DNA from: Promethearchaeota archaeon
Lineage (GTDB): Archaea; Asgardarchaeota; Lokiarchaeia; Sigynarchaeales; SOKP01
Length of the DNA: 31,271 nucleotides
Reading direction: 5' to 3'
NCBI GenBank assembly: GCA_019894735.1
Contig: JAGXOB010000020.1
Coordinates: forward strand, 1-31,271
Shown: one piece after another, positions 1 through 7,834 of the stretch
Numbering within the stretch: position 1 is the stretch's first letter
Layout: every line of letters begins with the position of its first letter
Position numbers and translations under genes: made by a program
The notes under the pieces: generated by a model
What the model was told of the DNA's origin: nothing
Seen by the model: the letters and a program-made list of their open reading frames with translations, nothing else
The model's database searches: none

Positions 1-2
1 CA

Positions 3-287
3 AAGGACGGAATAATTGATATATCCCTCACAGAAGATGATCAGAGAGTCATATTTAGTATTAAAGATAACGGAAAAGGCTTAACACCTGAAGAAATGCA
101 AAAGATATTTGGTAAGTTCGTAACAATTGAACAAGGGGTTGATGGGCACTCTACTTTAGATAAGGGGAGTGGATTAGGTCTGTATATCGCTAAAGGTTTT
201 ATTGAAGCGCATGGAGGTAAAATCTGGGTTGAGTCTGAGGGAGTAGACTTAGGTAGTGAATTTAGTTTCGTACTACCAAGACAATAA
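3..287 (+). CDS. Sensor histidine kinase, C-terminal ATPase domain (5' end outside window)
   Basis: The reading frame is open from base 3, so the gene begins upstream; only the last ~94 residues are here. The fragment carries the second half of a HATPase_c (GHKL) domain: a DNGKG motif (G1 box), an F-box-like segment (EEMQKIFGKF), and a GSGLGL G2 box followed by the usual IAKGFIEAHGGKIWVES helix-strand stretch, ending FSFVLPRQ. This is the ATP-binding lid region of two-component histidine kinases, which autophosphorylate a His in a dimerisation helix that lies outside the window. Sensor domains and a cognate receiver cannot be seen. A T-run follows the stop codon. Family assignment is secure; the signal is unknown. 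Confidence 0.88.
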   Translation, partial: KDGIIDISLTEDDQRVIFSIKDNGKGLTPEEMQKIFGKFVTIEQGVDGHSTLDKGSGLGLYIAKGFIEAHGGKIWVESEGVDLGSEFSFVLPRQ

Positions 288-291
288 ATCC

Positions 292-299
292 TTTTTTTT
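292..299 (+). terminator. Oligo-T stretch after histidine kinase
   Basis: Eight consecutive T on the coding strand begin 5 bases after the kinase stop codon. Archaeal RNA polymerase terminates on U-rich stretches without needing a hairpin, so this is a reasonable terminator. T-runs are common in this AT-rich DNA, which limits confidence. Confidence 0.4.
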
Positions 300-463
300 C
301 ATCTGAACAAGGTCAATATCTACAATGAGAAATTATAATAAGCTGAATTTTCTTATTCAAATTGAAGGATTTTATTCAATAGCAATATATAAATCTATTG
401 TTATTTATAAATCCTTGAAGTATTAATTATCTAAATAATGTATGGCATAAAATTAAACCTCTA

Positions 464-2650
464 ATGCCGACTTTAATAATTTCTGAAAAAAATAAAGCTG
501 CTAAAGGGATCGCAGAAGCTTTGGGACCTGTTACCATTATAAACAAATCGAAATTCCTAAAAGTCTATCAAATACCTTCAAAGGATATATATGTTGTTCC
601 TCTTCGAGGACATATTTTAGAATATAGAAATATTGATCAATATAAAAGTTGGGCAAATTCAGATCCAAGAGAAATCATTACAAATCCAAAATCAATTGAC
701 AAACTAGCTATAAGTTATGCTAGACCGTATATTAAAGTTTTAATCGAATATTCTAAGCTCTGCGACGAATGTGTGATTGCCACTGATGCCGATATAGAAG
801 GGTGTAATATTGGGCTTTTTGACGCTTTACCTTTTGTAACTAAGGCTAATAGAAATATTAAAGTGAGCCAATTATGGTTAAGTTCATTAGAAAAGAAGGA
901 GATACTTTCAAAATACAGAAATTTAATCCCCCCTAAATGGAGTTGGGGGGAATCTGGAGAAACAAGAGCCATAATTGATGCAGTTATAGGTTTTTCAAGC
1001 ACCAGAGAAGCCACTAATATATTTAAGCCAATTCTAAACGAAATTAATAATAAATTTGTATCTATAGGAAGGGTACAAACCTCATTACTCTATTTAATTT
1101 ATCTAAGAGATCATGAGATCGAACAATTTATTCCTGAACTATATTGGACAATTACAGCCAATTTAGAGCACAAAGGGCACGATATTAAAGCTGTGCACAC
1201 TAAGAATCCTTTTATTAAAGAGAAAGAATCTGAAGCTAAGGCTATATTTCAAAAGATTAAAAACGAGAAAATCGCTACAATTTTAAACAATACACAACAA
1301 TCCGTAGTAATTAATCCCCCAACGCCGTTAAACACTTCTAAAGCATTAGTATTGCTGACTAAGACGCTAAGAATTAGCGCACAAACTGCAATGAATACTA
1401 TGAATTCGCTTTATTTAAATCAAATTATCTCTTATCCAAGAACTGATAGTGATAAATATAACTCCAATTTTGACCATATCCAATATTTAGGGAATTTCAA
1501 ACCTCATACTGACTATGGATCCTACACCATAAATCTATTTAAAGAAAACAGAATGAATCCAACAGTGGGTAAAGTTGATGCTGGAGATCATCCCCCTATT
1601 ACTCCACTATTAAGCTTAGAGCAAGATAGCTCAAAACTTGAAAATGATTGGCAGAGAAAAGTATACAACATTTTAGCTCGACATTATTTAGCCCTTTTCG
1701 GTAAACAAGCAAAAGAACTTAGAACCAAATTAAAACTATCAATTAAAGATGAAATCTTTACTTCTCAAATCGTGGCGTTAACCCAGAATGGATTTTACGA
1801 AATCGCTCCATTTTTGAAAAAAGTATATCAACCATTATTCCAGATACAAGTTAAGGCCCTTCCAGTTAACGAAATTTCTTTAGAAGAAAAAGAAACCCAA
1901 CCACCACCGCATTACACAGACACAACTTTACTAAAGCTAATGGAGAGAGAACATCTAGGAACAAAATCCACTCGCCCCACAATAATTAAAATTCTAGTAG
2001 ATCGCAACCTAACATATCGCGTTGCTAAAAATCGCTTTAAAATAACTGAGTGGGGTAAATTTCTTATTAGTGAATTGATTAAAGTGTGGTTACCCTTTTT
2101 AAAGCCTGAGTTTACTCGGTTTGTTGAAGAGTTACTCGATGACGTCAAAGAAAATAGGAAAACGATGGATAGTGTGATAACTATTGTAAAAAAGCTATTC
2201 CTCGATTTATTTGATAAATTCCGCAATAACAAAAATGCGATTACTTTCCAATTTGATAGCGTGAAAGGTAGTTTAAAAACAGCAATGCAACAAAATTCTA
2301 CGCAAAAAAAATTTCCTCAAACTACTTCTAAATGTCCAACATGTAAAGTAAATCCCATGAATTTGGTCACGACCTATCAAAAGAAAAGATTCCTTGCGTG
2401 TTCTGATAGAAGTTGTAAAACTTACGTTTCCGTTCCAAAAGCGGGAAGGATTACCATATTAAAATCTTCGAAGTGTTTAAAGTGCGGTTTTAACCTGTTT
2501 AAAATCCAAAAAAGGAACAACAATAAAAATATTATATATTACATTTGTCCAAAATGTTGGAGTGATAGTTTAAAAGAAGGAACTAATAGTTTCTGTTCAA
2601 GTTGTACAGATTTTCAAATTTCTAAGGATCAGTGTGTAAAAAGAAATTAA
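464..2650 (+). CDS. topA: Archaeal DNA topoisomerase I (type IA)
   Basis: This 728-residue type IA topoisomerase relaxes negatively supercoiled DNA by a transient 5'-phosphotyrosine break. The N-terminal TOPRIM domain starts directly at the ATG (LIISEKNKAA supplies the acidic Glu) and contains the archaeal-style metal motif ATDADIEGCNIG near residues 105-116; Ile after DAD is usual in archaeal TopA where bacterial enzymes have Arg. The SIGRVQTSLL segment and the active-site motif ISYPRTDSD follow, with catalytic Tyr at residue 324. From about residue 624 to the end there are Cys clusters (CPTCK, CSDRSC, CLKCG, CPKCW, CSSC), consistent with several zinc ribbons that bind single-stranded DNA. 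There is no helicase domain, so it is not a reverse gyrase. It is convergent with the winged-helix gene downstream. Confidence 0.95.
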   Translation: MPTLIISEKNKAAKGIAEALGPVTIINKSKFLKVYQIPSKDIYVVPLRGHILEYRNIDQYKSWANSDPREIITNPKSIDKLAISYARPYIKVLIEYSKLCDECVIATDADIEGCNIGLFDALPFVTKANRNIKVSQLWLSSLEKKEILSKYRNLIPPKWSWGESGETRAIIDAVIGFSSTREATNIFKPILNEINNKFVSIGRVQTSLLYLIYLRDHEIEQFIPELYWTITANLEHKGHDIKAVHTKNPFIKEKESEAKAIFQKIKNEKIATILNNTQQSVVINPPTPLNTSKALVLLTKTLRISAQTAMNTMNSLYLNQIISYPRTDSDKYNSNFDHIQYLGNFKPHTDYGSYTINLFKENRMNPTVGKVDAGDHPPITPLLSLEQDSSKLENDWQRKVYNILARHYLALFGKQAKELRTKLKLSIKDEIFTSQIVALTQNGFYEIAPFLKKVYQPLFQIQVKALPVNEISLEEKETQPPPHYTDTTLLKLMEREHLGTKSTRPTIIKILVDRNLTYRVAKNRFKITEWGKFLISELIKVWLPFLKPEFTRFVEELLDDVKENRKTMDSVITIVKKLFLDLFDKFRNNKNAITFQFDSVKGSLKTAMQQNSTQKKFPQTTSKCPTCKVNPMNLVTTYQKKRFLACSDRSCKTYVSVPKAGRITILKSSKCLKCGFNLFKIQKRNNNKNIIYYICPKCWSDSLKEGTNSFCSSCTDFQISKDQCVKRN

Positions 2651-2672
2651 AAAAAGTTAATTTAATTAAAAA

Positions 2673-3038
2673 TTAGTCAATTTTAAAACTATATTTGTTG
2701 TAGGCAGCTCGAGTAAGACCAACATAGTTATCTGATATTCTGTAAGATAGCTTTCCGTTTATTACTTTTTTTTCAACGTAATCGTTTTTTAAGTGATGAT
2801 TTAAAGAGTGAATCATAGTTCCTAAGGTTACAGCCCCCATGTATTTCATTTTTTGTTTAGCTACTCTAATTAAGTCTAACTCCGAGTGCCAATTTCCATC
2901 GAGTAAGGACATTAAAATTTCGTCTTTTACAGGAGTTTTAATGTTCTTTAATTTGTTAAATAACTGAGAATAATCAGGTTTGTAATACTTTTTAAGAATT
3001 TTCGTTTGTTCAAAACTCGTATTTTGCGGACCTTCCAT
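2673..3038 (-). CDS. Small winged-helix-like DNA-binding protein
   Basis: This 121-residue protein is not assigned to a named family. Residues ~38-105 read as a winged helix-turn-helix: an initial helix (KDEILMSLLDG), the segment NWHSELDLIRVAKQ, a likely recognition helix (TLGTMIHSLNHHLKND) and a beta-wing (YVEKKVINGKLSYRISDN), followed by a short helical tail. The first 35 residues are charged and rich in Tyr and Lys. It is the last gene of a four-gene minus-strand run led by the proline-rich protein, 132 bases after the actin-related gene, and may have its own promoter. A local transcription-regulator role is an inference from the fold. Confidence 0.72.
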   Translation of the reverse strand: MEGPQNTSFEQTKILKKYYKPDYSQLFNKLKNIKTPVKDEILMSLLDGNWHSELDLIRVAKQKMKYMGAVTLGTMIHSLNHHLKNDYVEKKVINGKLSYRISDNYVGLTRAAYNKYSFKID

Positions 3039-3170
3039 TTTTTAACACTCTACTTAAGATAAAATTCTACTAAGATATAATACCAGAATAATATTTTTAT
3101 AAAACTGTAATACGCTTGTAATATTACAATGATACTTTGAAAACAAGATGCTAGAATTTTAAACGATGAT

Positions 3171-4286
3171 TTATAGAAGGTCGTCAGGTATACCTTCGCT
3201 GAAATATTTTGCTCTAGTTACCCAGTTTTGCTCGAACTCAGGGATCATTGCCAGTATTGATCCCCCAACCCAAACTGAGAAAATACGTTCCCTGGGTGCT
3301 ATTATTTTAATGACTTGACTTTTTTTACTCCGGCGCGCTAATTCAACTTCTAATTCTTGATAAATTCTAGATTTAATATTGGGAAACATAGAAGAACCTC
3401 CCGATAAAAAAATGTTGTTTAATAAGTCTGGACGTATATCTAAGTCGCACATTTCAATCACATCCATTATTGCTTCAGGGAGAGAAATCTCCTCTAATTC
3501 CAATGATGGATTGAACAATAATTCTGGTACTTCGAACCTTTCTCTCGCTAAAGAAATTGTTGATCCGTCAGGTAAAGAGTATTCTTTTTCGTACTGTTCA
3601 ACTCTCTTCAAATCTTCCTTATAATCGAGAGATACAAAACAAGCTTTTTCTTTTAAGGCCCTTACGAGTTCTCTTCTAATTGAAGAATCTGCTGAAAATC
3701 CTCTCTCACCTAAAATTTTTTCCATAAACCTTGTTAGCGTTCTTCCACTAATATCAATATGCTTGATTGCGTGATCTAATTTATACCCTTGATAGATTGG
3801 AGTTATTCTTGTAAGACTATCCCCGATCTCTACAACTAAACCCGTTTGAAAACCTCCAGCATACAATGTGAGCATAGAATCCAAAACAGGATAAAACGCA
3901 TTACATTGATATTTTTCTAAGAATAATTCAAATAATTTCTTTAAATCGCTGTGAGGAAATAAAGGATGTACAGCAAATAATACGTTAACTAAGCTCGGAT
4001 CTACTCTTAAATTGTAAAAAATGTAATCAATAATTTTTTCAAACGAAAGCCAATCTTGGATTATACCTTTATTTATTGGATAAAAAATTTTATACAAACC
4101 AATGGATTGGATTTCATCCCCTACGTAAAAATCATCTTTTCTAATACCTGCATATTCATAATCAATCTGTCTATATTTTGGTGATCCCACTATTGTGAAG
4201 AAAACCTGAGATGGCATATCTTCGCCCGCGAAACCTGCTTTTGCTGAAAATTGCCCTATATCTAAAACAACAGTAAGATTACCCAT
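3171..4286 (-). CDS. Actin-family protein (Asgard actin-related protein)
   Basis: At 371 residues it matches the length of eukaryotic actin (375) and aligns end to end. Visible landmarks are phosphate-1 (LDIGQFSAKAGFAGED, residues 8-23), a D-loop region, the YVGDE segment (54-58), YPINKGII, the LTLYAGG helix, phosphate-2 (EIGDSLTRITPIYQGY, 153-168), DISGRTLTRFMEKIL (178-191), the adenosine motif LSGGSSMFP and the IIAPRER/SVWVGGSILA C-terminal core. Relative to actin, Gln137 is Asp136, Asp154 is Glu153 and His161 is Arg160, while Asp11, Gly156 and Asp157 equivalents are kept. The positions that place the hydrolytic water are therefore changed, which points to an ARP-like protein with altered ATP hydrolysis instead of a canonical lokiactin. 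The ATG start aligns with actin. It lies 40 bases after the LmbE-like gene on the same strand. Confidence 0.95.
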   Translation of the reverse strand: MGNLTVVLDIGQFSAKAGFAGEDMPSQVFFTIVGSPKYRQIDYEYAGIRKDDFYVGDEIQSIGLYKIFYPINKGIIQDWLSFEKIIDYIFYNLRVDPSLVNVLFAVHPLFPHSDLKKLFELFLEKYQCNAFYPVLDSMLTLYAGGFQTGLVVEIGDSLTRITPIYQGYKLDHAIKHIDISGRTLTRFMEKILGERGFSADSSIRRELVRALKEKACFVSLDYKEDLKRVEQYEKEYSLPDGSTISLARERFEVPELLFNPSLELEEISLPEAIMDVIEMCDLDIRPDLLNNIFLSGGSSMFPNIKSRIYQELEVELARRSKKSQVIKIIAPRERIFSVWVGGSILAMIPEFEQNWVTRAKYFSEGIPDDLL

Positions 4287-4326
4287 ATTCTGCTTTCTTT
4301 TTTGTGTGATTATACCTATTTCGGAT

Positions 4327-5073
4327 TTATAATAATAAAACCTTTAAGGGAGTATATGTAGTTTCGGGTATAAAAGCCTCTCCATAGTTTGAATTTATTT
4401 CATTACCTCTTAATGTTGCAGTGTCTTCTGCCCATTCTAATACTCTTTCTAACACTTCCTTTTGAGAAAGATAAACGATGTTAAAGATTTCTTTTTTCTT
4501 CTGCCAGTATTTTTCAATATCTACTACTACAAAAACAGAACTCTCTACATATTGAAACTTGCATGAAGGGGATTCGTAGTAATAAACACCTAAAGGAGTC
4601 CAATTTCTTTTGTACCCTCCATATGCCTTACCCGCGGAACAATGATAAATTGCTTCTTTTGTTATTAACGACAGATTTCTATGTACACGGTGGAAATCTG
4701 AATAATGAGGAATCAGGATAACTTGAGGCTTAATTTTTCTTATTAAATTCGTTACTTCTGAAATGAGCTTACTATTGACCTCCAAATCAATATACCCTAA
4801 TTCGATAATTTTACATTTCAAAGTTGTTCGAATTAATTCTAGTTCTTGTTTTCTTTGGTTTTCTATCTCCTTTTTTTGTTCGCTTTTAGCATATCCGCCC
4901 AATCCACTTGTTGCTACAACTACGAATACTTCAGATCCCAAAGCTTGATATTTAAGAATCGTTCCACCACATGATATTATTTCATCATCGGGGTGACCAG
5001 CAAAGACTAACATGCGTTTAGGAACTACAAGAGGAATATCGATATCGCAAATAATAGAATTGTTATTCTCCAT
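4327..5073 (-). CDS. LmbE/PIG-L family N-acetyl-sugar deacetylase
   Basis: This 248-residue cytosolic protein belongs to the LmbE/PIG-L zinc deacetylases, which remove N-acetyl groups from GlcNAc-containing substrates such as GlcNAc-inositol, bacillithiol/mycothiol precursors, PI-linked GlcNAc or chitobiose. The diagnostic AGHPDDEIISCGGT motif lies at residues 25-38 (His27 and Asp30 as zinc ligands, Asp29 as general base by family analogy). The downstream HxxH-type ligand segment is SDFHRVHRN. The following region (YYESPS) is also typical. The substrate cannot be read from sequence. It sits between the proline-rich and actin-related genes on the same strand, 118 and 40 bases apart, so co-transcription is plausible; a shared job is not established. 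Confidence 0.88.
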   Translation of the reverse strand: MENNNSIICDIDIPLVVPKRMLVFAGHPDDEIISCGGTILKYQALGSEVFVVVATSGLGGYAKSEQKKEIENQRKQELELIRTTLKCKIIELGYIDLEVNSKLISEVTNLIRKIKPQVILIPHYSDFHRVHRNLSLITKEAIYHCSAGKAYGGYKRNWTPLGVYYYESPSCKFQYVESSVFVVVDIEKYWQKKKEIFNIVYLSQKEVLERVLEWAEDTATLRGNEINSNYGEAFIPETTYTPLKVLLL

Positions 5074-5191
5074 TTCTATGATAAATATCTGCTAATTTAA
5101 AATAAAAAGTTGTTGAATGAAAAAGTGAAAATTAAGAAATTCCTAATCTGAAAGATTAAAAAAACTACTAAAATTAGATAAATTTTGTTTC

Positions 5192-5884
5192 TTAATCTCC
5201 TCTCATTATCTTCTTTAAGCGGTTTAATTCTTCTAGCATTTCGTCGCGTAAAGAACTTAATCCACCACCAGCTTGAGCTGCTGCTGGGGCTGGTATGTCT
5301 GGGGGCGCTGTAGGGGCACCTGGAGGTCTTGCTGGAATACCCATAGCGGGAGCTGCAGGTGGGGTTGGTCTTTTAGCAAATGTTGGCGTTTGAACCCCTC
5401 CCTTATTTGGTGCTTGTGGGGGGCCACTTCCGGCAGTTGGAGGTAATTTTGGTGCAGGAGGTAAATTAGAGCGTTTAGGGGGGCCACCCGTTACTGGTGC
5501 TTTAGGAGGCGCTCCACTTGCAGGTCTTTTTGGAGGTCCTGCACTTGGAGATTGAGGGGGGCTCCCAACTGTTGGTGAAGCACTTGCGGTAGCAGTCGGT
5601 AGCGCTGCTCCTGGACTACCACTTAGTAAATTAAACAAAGTACTGGCAGCAGCAGTTTTCGCTTGTCCCGTTGAGGGAGTAACGACTCTTTTAGAGGATG
5701 TGCTTACAGTTGTTAATTCTGGTTCAAGAGAGACATCTTTCAAATCCTTCAAGGCTTTGTTTAAAGATTTTTTAAAATCGTTAATCCCTTTTACAGTTTC
5801 TTCTAAATCATCGGAAAGGGAAGTTAACCCTTTTTTCATAAAATTAACGACTCTTTCCATCTTCTTATAGTCTTTCGAAACCAA
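5192..5884 (-). CDS. Proline/alanine-rich protein with helical N- and C-terminal segments
   Basis: No named family is recognised. The 230-residue protein has three parts. Residues ~1-55 are charged and predicted helical, coiled-coil-like (for example ETVKGINDFKKSLNKALKDL). Residues ~60-205 are a low-complexity linker rich in Pro, Ala, Gly, Ser and Thr with PPKR, PPKAP and LPPAPKLPP elements; no run exceeds two prolines. The last ~25 residues after a GGG hinge form an amphipathic helix ending EELNRLKKIMRGD. No signal peptide or membrane segment is seen. The layout resembles cytoskeletal adaptors, and the terminal helix followed by LKKI is vaguely WH2-like, but this is too weak to assign. The start is ambiguous: TTG at 5884, with an in-frame ATG at 5860. 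It leads the minus-strand run containing the actin-related gene. Confidence 0.8.
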   Translation of the reverse strand: MVSKDYKKMERVVNFMKKGLTSLSDDLEETVKGINDFKKSLNKALKDLKDVSLEPELTTVSTSSKRVVTPSTGQAKTAAASTLFNLLSGSPGAALPTATASASPTVGSPPQSPSAGPPKRPASGAPPKAPVTGGPPKRSNLPPAPKLPPTAGSGPPQAPNKGGVQTPTFAKRPTPPAAPAMGIPARPPGAPTAPPDIPAPAAAQAGGGLSSLRDEMLEELNRLKKIMRGD

Positions 5885-6153
5885 TTTCCCATCAATTCCT
5901 CTAATTTTTTTTTATTTTTTTATGGAATAATATACAGTTATAGTAGTAATTGTATTATATTAATTTATATTTTTATTTTTATTTTTTTATAATATTTGTA
6001 TCGCATCTTAGATTTCACCTTCATTAAATAAGTTCTTACCAATCTAAAATTTTTAGAAAAAAAAAAATACAATTAAAAGTGTCAAATCTAATATAATTAT
6101 ATATCATATTTCATTTGTATCTTTAATAATTAGTTTTCAATATTAATAGGTGT
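5885..6153. promoter_or_regulatory. AT-only divergent intergenic region
   Basis: This 269-base gap separates the divergent starts of the proline-rich gene (-) and a small unknown gene (+). It is almost entirely A/T, with repeated TTTTTA units around 5963-5991 and a ten-base-plus A-run near 6059-6068. It must hold promoters for both directions, but the many TATA-like strings make it impossible to single one out by eye. I see no RNA gene or open frame. Confidence 0.45.
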
Positions 6154-6426
6154 TTGAATATTCCAAAGAGAGAACTCTTCATCAAGCGAGTGTATGAAAT
6201 CGTAAACGAATTGAAAATTCCTTTAATCGATGAAAGGGTGTATGAAAAAGCTAACTTTAGTACTAGTTCAGCTGTAGCGAATGTAGTATTTAAGTTCGAA
6301 GAGGATGAATCTGTGATAAGGGGTTTTTTAGGTTTAGCTGAATACTTTCATACTGTCGTAATTAAAGTTAGAGATCAATTTTATATCCCTCATGCTATGA
6401 TACTTTTTAAATTGCTCAGTTCGTAA
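6154..6426 (+). CDS. Small conserved-looking protein of unknown function (90 aa)
   Basis: This is a soluble-looking protein with no recognised family. It starts at TTG (6154), shortly after an AATAGG sequence that could act as a weak ribosome-binding site; there is no ATG near the start. The sequence alternates charged helices (KRELFIKRVYEIVNELK, residues ~5-21) with beta-like segments (SAVANVVFKFEEDE and TVVIKVRDQFYIP), suggesting a small alpha/beta fold. No Cys pair or transmembrane helix is present. A T-run follows the stop. It is probably real because the frame is clean and its residue composition is protein-like. Confidence 0.6.
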   Translation: MNIPKRELFIKRVYEIVNELKIPLIDERVYEKANFSTSSAVANVVFKFEEDESVIRGFLGLAEYFHTVVIKVRDQFYIPHAMILFKLLSS

Positions 6427-6433
6427 ATTTCTA

Positions 6434-6441
6434 TTTTTTTT
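6434..6441 (+). terminator. Oligo-T stretch after small unknown gene
   Basis: Eight T begin 7 bases after the stop codon, followed by a further T-rich segment to about 6452. This fits archaeal U-tract termination before the next gene, which has its own 190-base upstream gap. Confidence 0.4.
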
Positions 6442-6619
6442 ACTTTTCTTTTATAATGTAAAGGGGTAAGTATTCCTCAATTACCTCAGTATTAGTTATT
6501 ATCGTTAAATAGCTAATTATTTAAAAGGATGAATTTTCAATCTTAATGGGCATAATTAAATAAGACAAAGAATAGTAATCATAAAAAGCATCGTGTAAGA
6601 TATAATTTGATTCAGAACA

Positions 6620-7609
6620 ATGAGAACTAAGAAAATAATTGGAATTGGAATATTTGCTGCGATATTAATAGTCGGTTCATTTATTGGGGTTTTTCTTATT
6701 TCAAGCAATATCTTTAATTCGAATAGGGCGAACGGTTTTCCCGATTTTTATACCCAAACTGAAGATTATTTTGTGACTAATATTGGACAAATCCCTGAAA
6801 TTCAAGAGATTAGTTATAAATTAAAGATAACAGGGAGCATTAACAATCCTACTAGTTATAGTCTTTCAGAGTTGCGGGCTTTGCCAGTAATAACTCTCCC
6901 ATTAACTACAGAATGCATTGGAAACCCTACCCAAGGTTCGTTAGTTTCAACGGCTAATTGGACAGGATTTAGCGTTTATAGCTTATTAGATTCCCTTGGG
7001 ATAAAGAGTGAGGCAACAGGAGTCAAATATCTCGCAGCAGATGGTTATTATGCGACTCACACAATGGAACAGCTGATAAACAATTCAATTATTGGAGCTC
7101 TTTACATCAATTATCAAACATTGCCACCACTTCAAGGATTTCCTTTAAGGATAATAAACCCTGGTTATTACGGTGCCAAACAACCAGCTTGGGTCGTCGA
7201 AATTGAGGTAATAGATATGCCTTTAGCAGATTATTGGGACGATCGTGGTTGGGATACTTCACCTCGCATGGATGTAGATTCAAAAATCTTTTTCCCCGAA
7301 AATTTTAGATCAATAGAAGATGGGGGACAGATTTTAATCGGGGGAGCTGCGTATGGAGGAACTAAAGTCTCAAAAGTGGAATATACACTTAACGATGGAA
7401 TTGATTGGTATCAAGCAGACATAATAAAAAGTGTTGATTTTGACAATGTTTGGGTTTTTTGGTCAATAAACCTCACATTATCCGGACAAGGGATGAAGAC
7501 CCTATATATGAAAGCTACCGATATCTATAATCGAACCCAACCGAAAATTGATCCGATCAAAAAAAACGGGGATAACAGCTGGCCCTCATTGGTTATTCAA
7601 GTGAGTTAA
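6620..7609 (+). CDS. Membrane-anchored sulfite-oxidase-fold molybdopterin protein
   Basis: This 329-residue protein has an N-terminal membrane anchor (residues ~6-29, no twin-arginine motif and no clear cleavage site), so the catalytic part should face outside. Residues ~60-200 match the oxidoreductase molybdopterin-binding domain of the sulfite oxidase family: ITGSINNPTSYSLSELRALP, then TTECIGNP with Cys99 in the position of the molybdenum-thiolate ligand, WTGFSVYSLLDSLG, and GFPLRIINPGYYGAKQPAWV. The C-terminal ~90 residues (from about GGQILIGGAAYGG) resemble the Mo-cofactor dimerisation domain with an Ig-like fold. There is no cytochrome domain. Electron partner and substrate are unknown; no molybdopterin biosynthesis gene lies nearby. 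Confidence 0.85.
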   Translation: MRTKKIIGIGIFAAILIVGSFIGVFLISSNIFNSNRANGFPDFYTQTEDYFVTNIGQIPEIQEISYKLKITGSINNPTSYSLSELRALPVITLPLTTECIGNPTQGSLVSTANWTGFSVYSLLDSLGIKSEATGVKYLAADGYYATHTMEQLINNSIIGALYINYQTLPPLQGFPLRIINPGYYGAKQPAWVVEIEVIDMPLADYWDDRGWDTSPRMDVDSKIFFPENFRSIEDGGQILIGGAAYGGTKVSKVEYTLNDGIDWYQADIIKSVDFDNVWVFWSINLTLSGQGMKTLYMKATDIYNRTQPKIDPIKKNGDNSWPSLVIQVS

Positions 7610-7834
7610 TACATATTATACAAATATATTCTTTCTCAATCTGATAATTTACAAAATTAAACTCTGAACTTTAACTTCTTTTTTACATCAAAAATAAAGC
7701 TTCAATCTGATTTGAAAGCATTTAATCTTACTATTCAATTTCTACTTTTCTATTTGCTTAAGAATAAAAATGTGAACTCGATTCTATAGTTAAAAACTTT
7801 TTTTATCGAAAAGAACGGATGAATTATTAGAAAA

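Noticed and set aside
3171..4286. Eukaryotic contamination as source of the actin gene
   Set aside because: Neighbouring genes are archaeal, intron-free, tightly packed and of the same AT-rich composition; the actin is also clearly divergent from eukaryotic actin.
5257..5487. Second minus-strand frame inside the proline-rich gene
   Set aside because: Arises from the repetitive Pro/Ala codons in another frame; no independent start signal or protein-like conservation.
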